From assembly GCF_000699445.3 (NCBI RefSeq), contig NC_067196.1, positions 45,475,806-45,539,805 on the forward strand: 64,000 nucleotides of DNA. The letters are read 5' to 3'. The stretch is from Schistosoma haematobium (Eukaryota; Platyhelminthes; Trematoda; Strigeidida; Schistosomatidae). The notes beneath the pieces were generated by a model that was given only the letters and a program-made list of their open reading frames with translations, had not been told where the DNA came from and did not search any database. Numbering within the stretch: the first letter of the stretch is position 1; every line of letters begins with the position of its first letter. The translations under genes and the position numbers were made by a program. Of this stretch, positions 32,457 through 44,702 are shown piece after piece.

Positions 32457-32653
32457 ACAATTGATTGATCACTGGGTGGTGATCAATGTCATGCTTGTCT
32501 GGTCCTTATTAGTGCAGATCGAATGCTATCGATCATGTTGCAATGTGGCCAACAGTCTAGGTGACTCGACACATGATCGGTAGCATTCGATCTGCACTAA
32601 TAAGGACTAGACAAGCATGACATTGATCACCACCCAGTGATCAATCAATTGTG
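32456..32653. repeat. Near-perfect inverted repeat (83-bp arms)
   Basis: Left arm from CACAATTGATTGATCACTGG to CGATCATGT; right arm ACATGATCGG to CAATCAATTGTG. Only two mismatches seen over 83 bp. Confidence 0.9.
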
Positions 32654-32685
32654 ATTACATCTCAGTCCTACAGGAGGTTAGTCAC

Positions 32686-32760
32686 GGCTCGGATAGCTCA
32701 GTGGTAACGTCTCTGACTGTGAAGCTGGGTGACACGAGATCGAATCCGCCAGGGAGCATC
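32686..32760 (+). other. tRNA-derived region of the SINE (not a tRNA gene)
   Basis: GGATAGCTCAGTGGTAACG resembles an A box and GAGATCGAATCC a B box at tRNA-like spacing. No complete acceptor stem closes it, so it is a pol III promoter relic rather than a tRNA. Confidence 0.7.
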
Positions 32761-32778
32761 AGTTCCCTCAGGATTACA

Positions 32779-32843
32779 GGTACACCTTGCTGACGAGTGC
32801 CAAGTAGCACGAAACTCGGGTCCAGGGTTTCCTGTTGACTACC
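32779..32843 (+). ncRNA. Hammerhead ribozyme with intact core
   Basis: Stem I CCTTG (32785-32789) pairs with CAGGG (32823-32827). Core CTGACGA at 32790-32796 fits CUGANGA. Stem II is GTGC/GCAC with CAAGTA loop. GAAA at 32811-32814. Stem III is a minimal two-pair stem (A-T and C-G) with a TCGG loop. The cleavage triplet GTC ends at 32822. An outer GGTA/TACC pairing closes the module. All conserved core bases are present, so self-cleavage after 32822 is predicted. Confidence 0.8.
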
Positions 32844-32865
32844 TCCAACCACCATCTAAATCTCA

Positions 32866-32879
32866 ATAGAACATGAGTC
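32866..32879. repeat. SINE target-site duplication, right copy
   Basis: ATAGAACATGAGTC, pairs with 32443-32456. Confidence 0.9.
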
Positions 32880-33129
32880 TATATAGCTAATTCCTTTAGA
32901 TTTGATATTATATCTCGTGAAATAATGCTCTATTTGAGCAAACCACAACTCAGGGTCACTACGACCGAATTCTGGAAGTCGGAATTTTGTAGTCATAACA
33001 GTGTCTGTAAGATCCAAACTAAGGTTTGGACTGAAGAATTGCTGTCTAGGTGGATTACGTACGCGCCCTTGCCCGGTTGAAACCAAAACAAAGTAATTGG
33101 GTAAAATGATGGTTCTAAAATTCATCATA

Positions 33130-34018
33130 AATTTAAATGTACATTGTTACCTAAACAAATATGATCACTCAGCTGTCCAACCAATAATTGTTCAATTACT
33201 CAAATCTAAATTACAATAAATAAGGAAGTTGACAAAGGATGACAGAAAATTACCAATCGCAACAAACAAATGCTGTTCTATCCTATCTGGATAGACCACG
33301 CACAGATTCGTTCAAAAGATAATATTTGGTTGATTTATGACATAAAGCGTTTCCAATTCTGGAAGAGTGCTACAATTCACAATCAAAAAATGCACAATTC
33401 CAGTCAATACAAGTAACACAATCAAAATGAGGAACAAACCAATATGGCTGCCCCCAAGACTAAGTATCAAGTAAAACAACATAAATGCAGTTCAGGAGTA
33501 AACATGGAAACTTAGTGAAGGCGTAAGAGAATAAAAACTATGATAAAATACAAAAACTACCAATTCAAATGGAATCAAAAAAACCGACAAAATGTACAAC
33601 TAAAGGAATCAATAGAAACAAACTGCAAGTGTATACATGGAAGGATTTTCACACAAACGACATTAAAAATGGATCTTACAGTAATTTCAACAGATGTGAT
33701 CATGAGTCATCTGAAGCTAGACCACCTTGGAAAACCTGGAGGCAGTGTCCATCTCCCCTGGTAACAAGTCCTTCAGGCTTTTCGTTTGCATTGAGTCTGA
33801 TGTGATGATTAGGACCAATATAGTAATAAAATTAGCATGGAAAATGGTTACCACAACACAAATATCTTTAGATAAATAATACATTATGCATAAATAAATA
33901 TATATATATATATGCATCAAACTTTTGTTACGAATAATCAGAAAGTCTACTTTCACGACTACGTGAAAAAAGTAAATTTAATAGTAAAAAATGGAATCAA
34001 ACTTGTAATTCACAGGGC
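33130..34018. other. Leader/untranslated part of the Gypsy element, plus unassigned DNA
   Basis: No open frame of note. An (AT)n run at 33898-33913 and a fragment CCACCTTGGAAAACCTGGAG (33722) resembling the SINE tail block at 58212. Confidence 0.4.
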
Positions 34019-34441
34019 TTAGTAGTTTCTTGCTTTTAGGTAACCGTTGTGCTATTGACAGAAGAAACCAGGCTAGTATTGAATAAGTCTTTATTTAGAT
34101 CTTCGCTCAGTCACAGATAGATCATATTTGCATCAACAAAAAATTCCGAAGGACAATGGAAGATGTGAGAACCAGGAGAGGTGCTGACATAGCTTCAGAT
34201 CACCACCTAGTTGTAGCCAATTTAAAACTGAAGCTAAAGAAAAACTGGACAAGTGGACAAACAGCAATACAAAGGTTCAATAAGCCCTTCCTTCGAGATA
34301 CTGATAAAACTCAATGAATTCGAGATAGCTCTCAACAACAGGTTCCAAGCCTTACAAGATCTACTGAAGGAAGAAGAAGCTACTATGGAAGACAACTAGA
34401 AAGGCATCAAGGAAGCATTAACTTCAACGTGTCTAGAGGTT

Positions 34442-35395
34442 ATGGGCCTTAAGAAACACCATCATAAGGAGTGGATCTCTAAAGAAACTCTAGACAACAT
34501 CAAAGAAAGGAAGAACAAGAAGGCAACAATTAACAACAACCGAACACGAGCAGAGAATGTTCAAGCACAAGCTGAATACACAGGAGCGAACAAACAAGTG
34601 AAGAGGAGCATTAGAGCCGACAAGAAGAAATACGTGGAAGAACTAGCAACGACGGCAGAAAAAGCTGCTAGAGAAGGAGATATGAAACAGCTTAACGATA
34701 CGACGAAGAAACTAGCAGGGAAATACAGTAAACCAGAGAGACCGGTCGAAGACAAAGAAGGCAAGTCGATCACTGAAATTCAACGACAGCGGAACCGATG
34801 GGTAGAATACTTCGAGGAACTCCTGAATAGGCTGGCTCCAATGAATCCACCGGACATCGAAGCAGCACACACAGATCTTCCTATAGATGTCAATCCACCA
34901 ACGAAGGAAGAAATCAGAATGGCCGTCAGACAAATCAAGAACAGGAAAGCAGCGGGACCCGACAACATACCAGCTGAAGCACTGAAGTCAGACATCGAAG
35001 TAACTACAAACATACTTCGCCTTCTATTCAAAAAGATTTGGGAGGATGAACAATTGCCGATGGACTGGAAAGAAGGGCACCTCGTCAAGATTCCAAAGAA
35101 AGGAGATCTTAGCAAATGTGAAAACTACAGACGCATTACACTACTGTCAATACCAGGGAAAGTCTTCAACAGATTGTTGCTGAACCGGATGAAGGATTCA
35201 GTAGACGCCCAACTTCGAGATCAACAAGCTGGATTCCGTAAGGATCGGTCGTGCACAGACCAAATTACAACACTACGGATCATCGTCGAACAATCAGTTG
35301 AGTGGAATTCGTCACTGTACATCAACTTCATTGATTATAAAAAAACATTTGACAGTGTAGATAGGAGGACGTTATGGAAACTTCTTCGACACTAA
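34442..35395 (+). pseudogene. Family A ORF2, pre-RT and first half of RT
   Basis: 317 residues ending DSVDRRTLWKLLRH followed by TAA where other copies read H(Y/H)GVPEKIVNII, so this is a nonsense mutation rather than the natural end. Motif A reads INFIDYKKTFD, keeping both aspartates. Confidence 0.85.
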
Positions 35396-35627
35396 GGAGT
35401 TTATGAGAAGATTGTCAATATTATCCGGAACTCATACGACGGACTACAATACAAAGTAGTGCATGAAGGACAGCTGAAAGATACATACCAAGTAAGGACC
35501 GGAGTCAGACAAGGCTGTTTACTCACTCCCTTCCTCCTTCTTCTGGTGGTCGACTGGATTATGAGGACCTCGACATCTGAAGGAAAACACGGAATACAAT
35601 GGAACAGCTCAGAATCAGTTAGATGAT

Positions 35628-36011
35628 TTGGACTTCGCAGATGACCTAGCTCTCCTATCGCATACACACGAACAGATGCAGATGAAGACAGCCAGTGTAG
35701 CAGCAGTCTCTGCATCAGTAGGCCTCAGCATACACAAAGGGAAAACCAAGGTCCTCAAATTCAAAGCGGAGAACAGCAACCCAATCACTCTTGATGGCGA
35801 AACTCTGGAAGATGTGGAATCCTTCATATATCTGGGAAGCATCATCGATGAACAAGAAGGCTCAGATGCAGACGTAAAGGCAGGGATTGGCAAAGCAAGG
35901 GTCGCATTCCTACAATTGAAGAACATATGGCACTCAAAACAACTTTCAACCAATATCAAAGTGAGAATCTTCAATACCAACGTCAGGCCAGTTCTACTGT
36001 ACGTAGCTTAA
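35628..36011 (+). pseudogene. Family A ORF2, RT palm FADD to C-terminal linker
   Basis: Reads MDFADDLALLSHTHEQMQMK, SASVGLSIHKGKTKVLKFKA, ETLEDVESFIYLGSIIDEQE, GSDADVKAGIGKARVAFLQL, STNIKVRIFNTNVRPVLLYV. The catalytic FADD is intact. Confidence 0.85.
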
Positions 36012-36430
36012 ACTTGAAGAACTACAACAACCACCATCAAGAAGATACAAGTATTTATAAATAGCTGTCTACGCAAGATACTCAACATCCATTGGCCGGA
36101 TACCATCAGCAACAGCCTTTCGTGGGAGAGAACAAACCAGCTTCCAGCTGACGAAGAAATTAGGAAAAGACGATGGAAATGGATAGGACATACATCACGC
36201 AAATCATCAAACTGCATCACTAGGCAAGCCGTGACTTGGAATCCTGAAGAGAAGCGGAAAAGAGGAAGGCCAAAGAACACATTACGTCGGATAATAGAAG
36301 TAGATATGAAAAGAATGAATATGAACTGGAAGGAGCTGGAAAGGATTGCCCAGGACAGGGTTGGATGGAGAATGGGGGTGAGCGGCCTATGCTCCTTCAC
36401 GAGGAGTAACAGGCGTACGTAACTAAAGTA

Positions 36431-38020
36431 AGCAGTCACAGTGAAGCGTGGGATTACCTGTTCAGACAAACAAAGCCTCTCAACATTCAATATAAGGTAA
36501 TAGGGAATATAATGCCTATACAAAATAAGGAAGTGAATGAATACTTGAACTCTACTGTTTTGATATATGCTTAGTTGTTTGAGGTAAACACTTAACCAAT
36601 CAACCTATGCCGTTACAAAACCATAGTAAAATGTCACTTCCACAGTTATGCAACGGATACTATTCTTAACAGTGTGTATCTGAATTTACAAATAATTCCG
36701 TGGCTATTCATTTACTTCAGCTTCGATTGCGTTATTCATCGATCCAGGCTTGGAGGGATGTCAGTTTTGAACGTGTTCTGAAACTGCGTCTCAACCGAGG
36801 ATTTCGTCTTATAAACACATGTTGGTAGCCACATCGCTGATAAGTAGTGTATAAAGTGAGATTTTTGGCGAGATAAAATTGTGTACCAGTTGTTTTGCAA
36901 TAACTTGTAAATTTCTATTGTAGACATCAAAGAGCGGAACTAACCGGTCTACATTTGGTGCCCAGTGGACTGATTCAGTACTATCATTAGTCGGACAACG
37001 GTCATGTACGTATTTAAATTCAAATGTACCACCTATAGCCTTAAATCCAAACGCGTTACTCACTCAAATACTAAGTACGGATATGCATTGACGTTTATAA
37101 AAAGTATAAAGCTTTCTTCATTGTTTTATATTTTTCGGGTATTCTTGTAAGTATTCCAGTTGCAAGTAAAGTTGCCACAAGTATTCAAAGTTTGACCATA
37201 CCTTTATCAGTAACACTTTTATAATCCAATGATGCCAACCCGGCGAAATCAGAAGTCATAGGTGAAAAGTTTCGAAGTTATATTTGAAAGGCCATCGGTA
37301 TCTCGAGAAGAGTTTGGGCTGAGCTAGCTAGCGGTTGTAGGAGATGCCTAGCATGGCATAATCACTCGTGATCCGGTGGAGACGCATGACAGGAAGCTCA
37401 CTTCTGGGTGAGTACAGCAAAACTAACAAGGTCAGCATCAAGTGTTGAAGCCTTACAGAACTATTTACCTTAGGGATTTATTTACTGCTACACAACCCAC
37501 GCAGGTGTTCAATGTGACAGTTGTTGGACTTAGATCATGGAGTGCACAGAAATAGGGAGAATAGGAAGAATTTCGCTCGATTACAGATTAGCTGATGTGG
37601 TCTTCATTTCAAGATTTTCAAAAGCTTATCAAATCACACTAACCCTGATATTCATCTGTTGATTGAATATTCTTACCATATAGCTGTCACTGTTAAGATT
37701 ATTTAAATATTCTAAGAATCAATTGCTGAAAATTTTTTACACAGATAATTTAATATACGTCCGTGGACATTCTGTGAGCGCCTGGAACTAAAAATTGAAT
37801 TCTTTTTTTTCGACCGCTCACTGACAAAAGACTGCTTTTATTATACAGTCGAACAAAGATACTCTGAGTATACACTACATGTTTTTATCAATGATGTCTA
37901 TTTTACTTAAGTCTTCTTTGTTAGGTCATTTGTTTTTACCAGTCACAGTTAAGCTACTATCCAATACCTTGACTGTTGTAGCGGTAATTTGAAGACAGCA
38001 TTAGCTTGTCGTCATACAAA
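36431..38020. other. Non-coding DNA upstream of the Na/K-ATPase beta gene
   Basis: A minus ORF at 36809-37063 (FGFKAIGGTFEFKYVHDRCP) has no supporting motif. 37240-37420 is slightly GC-rich. No promoter element can be named; the gene's 5' UTR or trans-splice acceptor should lie near 37990-38020 (an AG at 38010). Confidence 0.35.
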
Positions 38021-38120
38021 ATGAAGAAAGCTGTTCAACAGAGTCGTTTCACCAGGTTTAAAAGGACTCTCTATAATCCAGAAAAACATGAAATTTTAGG
38101 GAGGACTTGCAGAGAATGGG
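38021..38120 (+). CDS. ATP1B: ATP1B exon 1, cytoplasmic tail
   Basis: ATG at 38021 preceded by ATACAAA. Reads MKKAVQQSRFTRFKRTLYNP then EKHEILGRTCREWG. Donor GG/GTTTGT, phase 1. The 36-bp intron that follows is extremely short, as is typical for the first introns of schistosome genes. Confidence 0.9.
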
Positions 38121-41100
38121 GTTTGTGTTCGGTCTTTGTACTATAAAATACTTCAGTTTTGATTTTCATATTTTACGTCGTGGCATACACATTCTTGGCT
38201 TTATTCTTCGTCGGTATGCTATCAGTTTTTCTGTATGGATACGTCAGTAAAACAGTTCCAACACTCACTGGGGAACAAAGCATTTTGAGATTTCAGCCAG
38301 GTTCGTGAATTATTTACTTGTTTCCTAAATATCACATATGTGATTGTAATGTGATTCATGACCTATTCATATTGTTGTTGCTGCTCAAAAATTTAGAGAT
38401 ATTTAATCCATCAAAATCTTCAAACACCCACCATTATTTACATAGTATAAAATGTGTTTTAATATTTTATTTTTCTCAAGAATACAAGGGAAGGTGCTTT
38501 TCAGCGTTCCCTTACATCTTTCTAAAACGTCTTCCGTTGTTTTAGCACAAAACCGAGCGCCTCAATAACGGTAATAGTTTGCCATTCTTTTTTAATGTAA
38601 CACTGAATTTGGCTGATCATAGATCATGCAGAATTATAAGTATTTAGTTTATGACCCTGGCGATGACATGTACCAGATATCGTGATGCTACAACAGTCAG
38701 ACATAATAATTGCATTTATATATTCATAGCATCAAACTATTACTTCTTCTGTCATCTCATTTAACGTCACGATATCAAGGGATATTAAAAAATCATACAT
38801 TATAAACAACGCACTTTAAAATGAAAGAAATTATTCTAGTTTCGATCAGATTAAATGATGAAAGTTTCCTGGAACTGTGATAAAACAAATGAAACCTCTA
38901 GGCCGTGCGTAAAAAATTAAATAAAGATTTCCATGTCAAATTATTTTGGAATGTTAAGTACTTCAACCCAATACCTAAAGAAGTACTCTTTCCGAAAGAC
39001 TGCCCAAAACGCTTGCCAATTTTAGTAACAATGCTGAGGAAATACCACGGAGATCTAAGATACTCAGTGACTTATTTTTATTCTTATCTGTCATGCATAA
39101 AAATATGATAAACGCAAACATCCTCTATATTTTAATGTGTCATTACTAAGTGGTGGTTTGAAAAACTTTTGTCTTGGATTCATTTGTGGTAGTTAGCATG
39201 AAACATTAATTAATACTATGTAAAATGATTCGTTGTAACCGCCAATTGACAGGCAATATCGATTTCCAAAGTAATGTACAGTTATTTGCATTGTTAGGGC
39301 ATGGTTGCTTCAGAGTGGAGGTCTAGACAAAAGTGCCTTTTAGAAGAAAAAACTGTTACTTTATTATACACTGGTTAGTTAATGTATAGTACCTAGCATA
39401 ACCTTTTAGGTTAAACAGTGAGAAGTTTATGGTTAGTTTTTCTCGCATTATATTCAGTTTAATATTTGCTTACATCTTATATGAATACTATTTCAATCTG
39501 ATATGAAAACCGCCAAATTTTTTTCAGAATAATTTTAACTTTGCCAGTTTTTCTAGTCATAAGCTCCGGTTGTTATGTTAGGGCATTATTACACGATCAC
39601 ATATGCTGATTTTAAAATTGTACAAACGTAGGAATTTTTATCTTTCTTTTTTAATTTTAGAAGACATCTTTAGCAGATGTATTTAGAGCAAATAATAGTG
39701 TTGACAGCAACATATGGTATGAAAACCATAAAACATGTACAGAATGTGTATAAATAGCTGCAAACGAGGCAGCTTTTGAAAACAAGTAAATCTTTGTGTG
39801 AGCACGAAGGTAGTAGCAGCCACTGATGAATGAGATGAGGTTCAGAGTAGTTAATGTTACATGAACGCAAAATAGCACTCCATACTATGATGGTACACGA
39901 TACTCGCTATCAACAGTCGCGTGTAAATAATTAGAGCAAGCCTGCAACAGGTGCGATGAATAACATGGCTGGCAATACTAACAATATGATGGAATATCGA
40001 AGTTAATCAAAAAGCTGTTTACATGTTTTTAGTTTAGTAATTCAAGTCAAACGATATAATTACCCAATGCAAAAGAAACCATCATAGTAGCCTTCTGAAG
40101 GGAAACTTGCAATAAAAAAATGAATTAGATTGCAAATACAATTATTTTGTAAAAGCTTGGTTCACTGATAATACATCTGTTTTTTTATAAAACGTATAAG
40201 CTTTTAGATAGAAAAAATAGGAAAGATTGTACTTCCTTCAAAACATTCTACACTATACAGTAAAAATAACCCAATTTAATATTGTGCTCTGGTAAAAGAT
40301 CCTCTATGGGAAATGCTTTTAAGCCTCTCTTTTTAATTATTTAAATCTCAGAACAGGAGGAACCAAACATTTTTAAAAATATTTTTAGGAACTATTAACA
40401 GTTGTATACCCTGGAACTCAAAATGATTGACAAGTAGAAAAGTTTTGGAGATCTGTGCTTCTTTGCACGGACGTGGACTCTAGTTTACAGACATGTTATT
40501 TTAACAAAAAAGGAGAAATTATAAGTCATATGATTTATATTTGATAAAATAACTTTTGCTAATTATTCACAAGGTTTTAGATTGTTACTTTTACCTATTT
40601 TTGTAACATATTCAATATATACACTATTAGCGCTACTAGCAGTTTCAAAGACGCTAAATAACCTAGCGTTTCCCTTTTTCAAAAGTTCAGGAAAGAATAA
40701 CGAAAAAAATATAGGATAGTAGATGGCTCACAAGAATTTGAGAACATGTCAAGTCTTTGTACAGCATATTGAAAGAAAAACGTTCCTTAATATTAACAAA
40801 ATATAAGATAACTAGGCAATATTGGGATAGAAATATATATCAAAATGGGTATTATTCGATATAGCTTTTTAGTAATATTGTCAGCAGTGTGCACCTCATA
40901 AAATGTTGATGTTGTGATGGGATCCGTTCTGCTTCTTAAGCTAAAAGTGGTGGTTTAAAGATTAAAATCATCGAGTGTAAGATCGTTTAACGTACACTAG
41001 AAGCTCAATAATTTCAAACTAGCCAGAAGAGATAAACGATGTTTCATGAACCAGTAATATCTAAATAATTGAGGAAAGTAACATTAGTAGAAGAAAATGT

Positions 41101-44100
41101 GATTTTTTAAGAGAATAAAGTAAGGATACGACAATCTCTTTAGCCATAATAACCCTGGTACGTAAGTGACAGAACATCTTTCTATATATAAGATTAGTCA
41201 TGCATTTTCAAAGTGTTAAAACTCTGTCATATCGTTATTTTATCTTGGTGTTCCAGCTGACTTAAGTTTTAGTAGCATAGGTCTAGAAACAAAGTCGATC
41301 TTTACATTTAGCTTAGAAATCGGCATTAACTATATCTTTCATCTTTTTCTTAACTGTCGCAACCTACTTTGATGTAACATAACTGCAAGATTCTTATTAA
41401 TCGTTTAGAAGTTTAACCAGATCGATTTGGATCATTATAATTCCCCACTGAGATCCAAGTATGAATGATTGTAGTTTTTTAATGACTTCAATAATTTTTT
41501 ACGGGTCAAAATTCACCATCGTTTCATCAGACACTCATTTCGATAATGGAGCAACTTTGGTTCTCTTTTAAATACATGATAAAAGATCTATTGAAAAAGA
41601 TTGTTGGGCGATTTTCTTCATTGGTTAACGTGGAATATCAGAACACTTATTGAAATGAGTATTTAAAATATTGCGATGAGTATAGTGATATTAAACATAT
41701 AAAACCACCATTTTTAGTAAATCTTAAGTCATGTTGTTTCGTTTCCCTAGACGGTGAAAAATACATTAACATAGGGTTACTGACTTGCACAAGACGTGCT
41801 TAAACAAATAGGCTTCAGAATGCATGTAAACACCAGTCTACCTTATTACTGTAAGTTACTTGAATAATCTGCACATATTTAATGAATTGATACAGGATGT
41901 TGTTTCATAAATCATTTGTAAGCAAACTGCATTATATGGTTGGAAAAATATTTTTCAAACTGGAAGTCTTGCATTTTTATTAGTTCACAAATATTACTTT
42001 CCTCATTAGATAAAACAATTAAACGTGTCTAAGCTTACCATATTAATTAGATAGGATTCAAATAAGCAGCGAAATAGTCGAAACTAAACGCTGAACTATG
42101 TCCAAACCATCTGAAATGCAGAAACGTATAAAAGGAGGTTTAAGAACATTTATTCAAAATAATCAATAAAAGTGAGACACAAAATGTGTTTGTGTCTTTA
42201 AGCTGGTTTCAGCATGGACGAGGTATCCTTTATGAATTAAAGAGACGAGTAAAATTTGTTTCAAGCAAGGACAGACTTAATTACAGTATCAGGGCAATCC
42301 GCACAAGATTCATATACGCCGAAAAAGACTGATCAGTTGCAATCCTGAAAATATAAAAAAAAAGATTCAGACAGTTAACATATATGAAGTAAAATGTGTG
42401 TTAGCAGTTACCACTCTCTCTATAAACCATTAAACAATACCTCGGCCTACGGCCTAAAAGTTTTTCATTGTTCCCATCAATTGGTGATTATTCATATGAA
42501 TTTTCAAAATAAAAGGAATAACGAAGTGTCTTAAAGTGGTTCCATTAAAACTAACTTCGTTCACGATGTCAAGCATATTTCTTTTTGAAGCTAATAATTT
42601 CATAATGTGCTTTTATTTTTCTCACTAAAAGCCAGATATGCGTGTTTACTATGTGATTTTTAAAGCCAGATGCACGGTACAATGATATTAGATTTTTAGT
42701 TTAAGGAGTTTGACGTTGGAGAATTATTCTTGTAGTTGTTAAGCCAGGCTTTTAAATAAACTAATGTACAAATTGCTTTATAACTTTAGAGAAGTACCGG
42801 TGTATTTCTGTGTAAAGTTCACTTAAGATTAGCAATATTATCTTTCATCACTCTTGTAATGAACGTTTTAGATGATTTTAGAAAACCTTTTATTGAAACA
42901 TGTGGTTAAATCTCACAAAAGCTTTAAATGCTGAGGATTCATAATGGTTAAAAAAGATATGATTGGGAATGGCATTATTTTTTCCCTTTACCAACTCTTG
43001 GCAGTTTCTCACAATGGATAAAGGGCATTTTAGAAAACTCATGTTATTATTGAACTGAAAAGAAAACCATATATCCTCTAGTCTATTTTTTTCAGTTTCG
43101 ATGTTCATGTTTATGATGATAGATTTTTATAGCTTAGAAATCAGTTTTTATATCCTACGTTTACGTATTAAACTGTTAGCATCTCCAAATTAAAGCCATA
43201 TAGCTATCAAGAATGGCCAGATCTCCTAACACACCATTTAAAATATAAAAAAAATCAAACTTCAACCTATTTGAAGTTAGTTAGCCGAGTTATGTGAAGG
43301 AAGCTCAATCTAACATTGTGTCTGAATATATCAATAATTTCACGTAATAACTAAAGGATAACTAGTTCAAATTTCATTTCATTTCTTGGCATCGTTTTTC
43401 TTTTGTCTAGGAATAGAACTTGCTGCAAGACCAAACACTTTTAATACGTTTATCCATGTTGCAACTTTCCAATCCACAATCAACCAACCGTATATTAATA
43501 AAGTGAATGAACTGTTTAGTAAATATGGCTCGAAAGGTGTAAATGAAGAGTGCAGCGGACCTGGTTTGCATCCACAGAATCCAGATGTCCCCTGCAGCTT
43601 TGATCTCAGTGTTTTGGGTGAATGTCAGTCAACTGAGAAAACTATATTGGAGGGAAAACTATGTCTTTATTTGAAAATAAATCGAGTATGTTTAGATGTC
43701 CTTCACGTCTTTCACAAATATATCAGATGTATTTATGGAATTTCATATTATAGTTACACATTCTTACCCATAAATGGCATGATGTGTGATTTATCTGTCG
43801 TTGGTATTCATAAATTTTAAGCTATTTCTAGTCAAAAAAGGAAAGTATGAGTTGTTTTGATTAGTCAGATATACCTAGTTTACTTTACCATTATATGAAT
43901 AACCGATATATTCTACTTTCATTTTCTTCATTACAAAAGATTCATTAAGGTTGAGGAACTAATCTTTAACCAAGCACCTTTAAATCATAATCAACAATCT
44001 CTCTGTATATTAGGTAAACCAATTTAACATGTTTTCAGTTACACTCTACTAAGCAAATATGTCTTTGTATAACTCTGTTTATACTTTAGATCTACGGTTG

Positions 44101-44362
44101 GTTACCTGATTTGGAAGATCCTAAATCGATTCCATCACCTGCTATCGAATGTGGAGGTACAGTAAGTGATACTAACTTTTTTTACACCCTTCCTTAATAT
44201 ATCATATCAACTAGGGGAATACTAAAATGTTCTAGTAATAATATAACCATACTACATGTCAAGTTGTTGGGATAAGAATATTTTATACGGAATTCTTATG
44301 GTCATATTTATATTAATAATAGATTACTATAACTTTCAAGCAAAGTTCTGGGTACTGATGGT

Positions 44363-44417
<55 letters not shown>

Positions 44418-44671
44418 CAATAATTGTATTAAGTACTCTTCATTACAATGGACATTCTAACATTGCTACTTATAAAATATCATCCTCCAAAAATATCTGA
44501 TGCTTAAATTAGCTTAAATCAGGTTACAGTTAACATGCTTAATAAGTCTATGAATAACTGACCGTAAAGATTATTAAATATATGATGAATATAAAGAAGT
44601 GAACAATTTTTTACAGCTTGTGATCCACCTTATTCAAAATTCATTATCTCTTCTCAATAATAATAATTCTC

Positions 44672-44702
<31 letters not shown>

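Larger units (their letters stand above)
32457..32865 (+). mobile_element. Hammerhead SINE (Sm-alpha-like) with 83-bp-arm hairpin head
   Basis: A 409-bp insertion bounded by a perfect 14-bp duplication in gag. Order: hairpin (arms 32456-32538 and 32571-32653, two mismatches, 32-bp loop), then a tRNA-derived region from 32686 with box A-like GGATAGCTCAGTGGTAACG and box B-like CGAGATCGAATCC, then a complete hammerhead core, then a CCACCATCTAAATCTCA 3' end. Non-autonomous; RNA polymerase III boxes suggest transcription from the tRNA-like part, which lies downstream of the hairpin. Confidence 0.85.
31820..33128 (-). pseudogene. Gypsy gag, split by a SINE
   Basis: Starts near 33000 with MTTKFRLPEFGRSDPELWFA and QIEHYFTRYNIKSKG. 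It reaches SYIDSCSI at 32866 and resumes beyond the SINE as SCSILPPSAAKDVRDSILNP, then PPPQPYTILRRVIMNRLSLS, SPSQALRHLQVLVSDNTVGE, DAQDPETSLSRLARLAERIT and a CHHC-type knuckle FCWYHWKFGVNSTKCMQPCA (about 31810-31880). CsRn1-clade elements characteristically carry this knuckle. Internal stops near 32270 and 32220. Confidence 0.75.
30640..34125 (-). mobile_element. Ty3-Gypsy LTR element of CsRn1/Boudicca type, internally deleted
   Basis: Minus strand: gag (33014 to about 31820), protease (31321-31743) and RT (30890-31270). RT stops at FVRMPFGL and runs straight into a sequence also present at 34019-34090 (TGCTATTGACAGAAGAAACC block), a probable LTR remnant. The rest of pol is therefore deleted up to the 3' LTR. 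The copy near 34090 holds an AATAAA-containing stretch, as expected for an LTR. A 409-bp SINE splits gag. The left border is uncertain. Confidence 0.75.
34126..36430 (+). mobile_element. RTE-like LINE family A, longest copy A6
   Basis: Begins in the endonuclease C-terminus (IASDHHLVVANLKLKLKKNW; the SDHH box is intact). The 34442-35392 frame follows: pre-RT region (VQAQAEYTGANKQVKRSIRA, WVEYFEELLNRLAPMNPPDI), RT fingers (VRQIKNRKAAGPDNIPAEAL, WKEGHLVKIPKKGDLSKCEN, DQQAGFRKDRSCTDQITTLR) and motif A (YINFIDYKKTFDSVDRRTLW). A TAA at 35393-35395 stops it. RT continues with YQVRTGVRQGCLLTPFLLLL, then LDDLDFADDLALLSHTHEQM (FADD at 35637, new frame), VESFIYLGSIIDEQEGSDAD, and the tail [20 protein letters not shown]. 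Changes found: TAA at 35393, frame change near 35600, stop near 36009. Confidence 0.9.

Noticed and set aside
32686..32760. tRNA gene
   Set aside because: Box A and B are present but no closed cloverleaf or acceptor stem; it lies inside a SINE with a target duplication.
36809..37063. Minus ORF FGFKAIGGTFEFKYVHDRCP... as a gene
   Set aside because: No start, splice border or motif; may be part of an unrecognised repeat.
43386..43820. A 144-residue stand-alone protein
   Set aside because: It is ATP1B exon 3 read through both flanking introns; the donor at 43686 and acceptor at 43410 are consensus.
44156..44157. Alternative donor GGAG/GTACAG for ATP1B exon 4
   Set aside because: Would leave phase 1, which does not fit the phase-0 acceptor at 47714; GTAAGT at 44162 fits.
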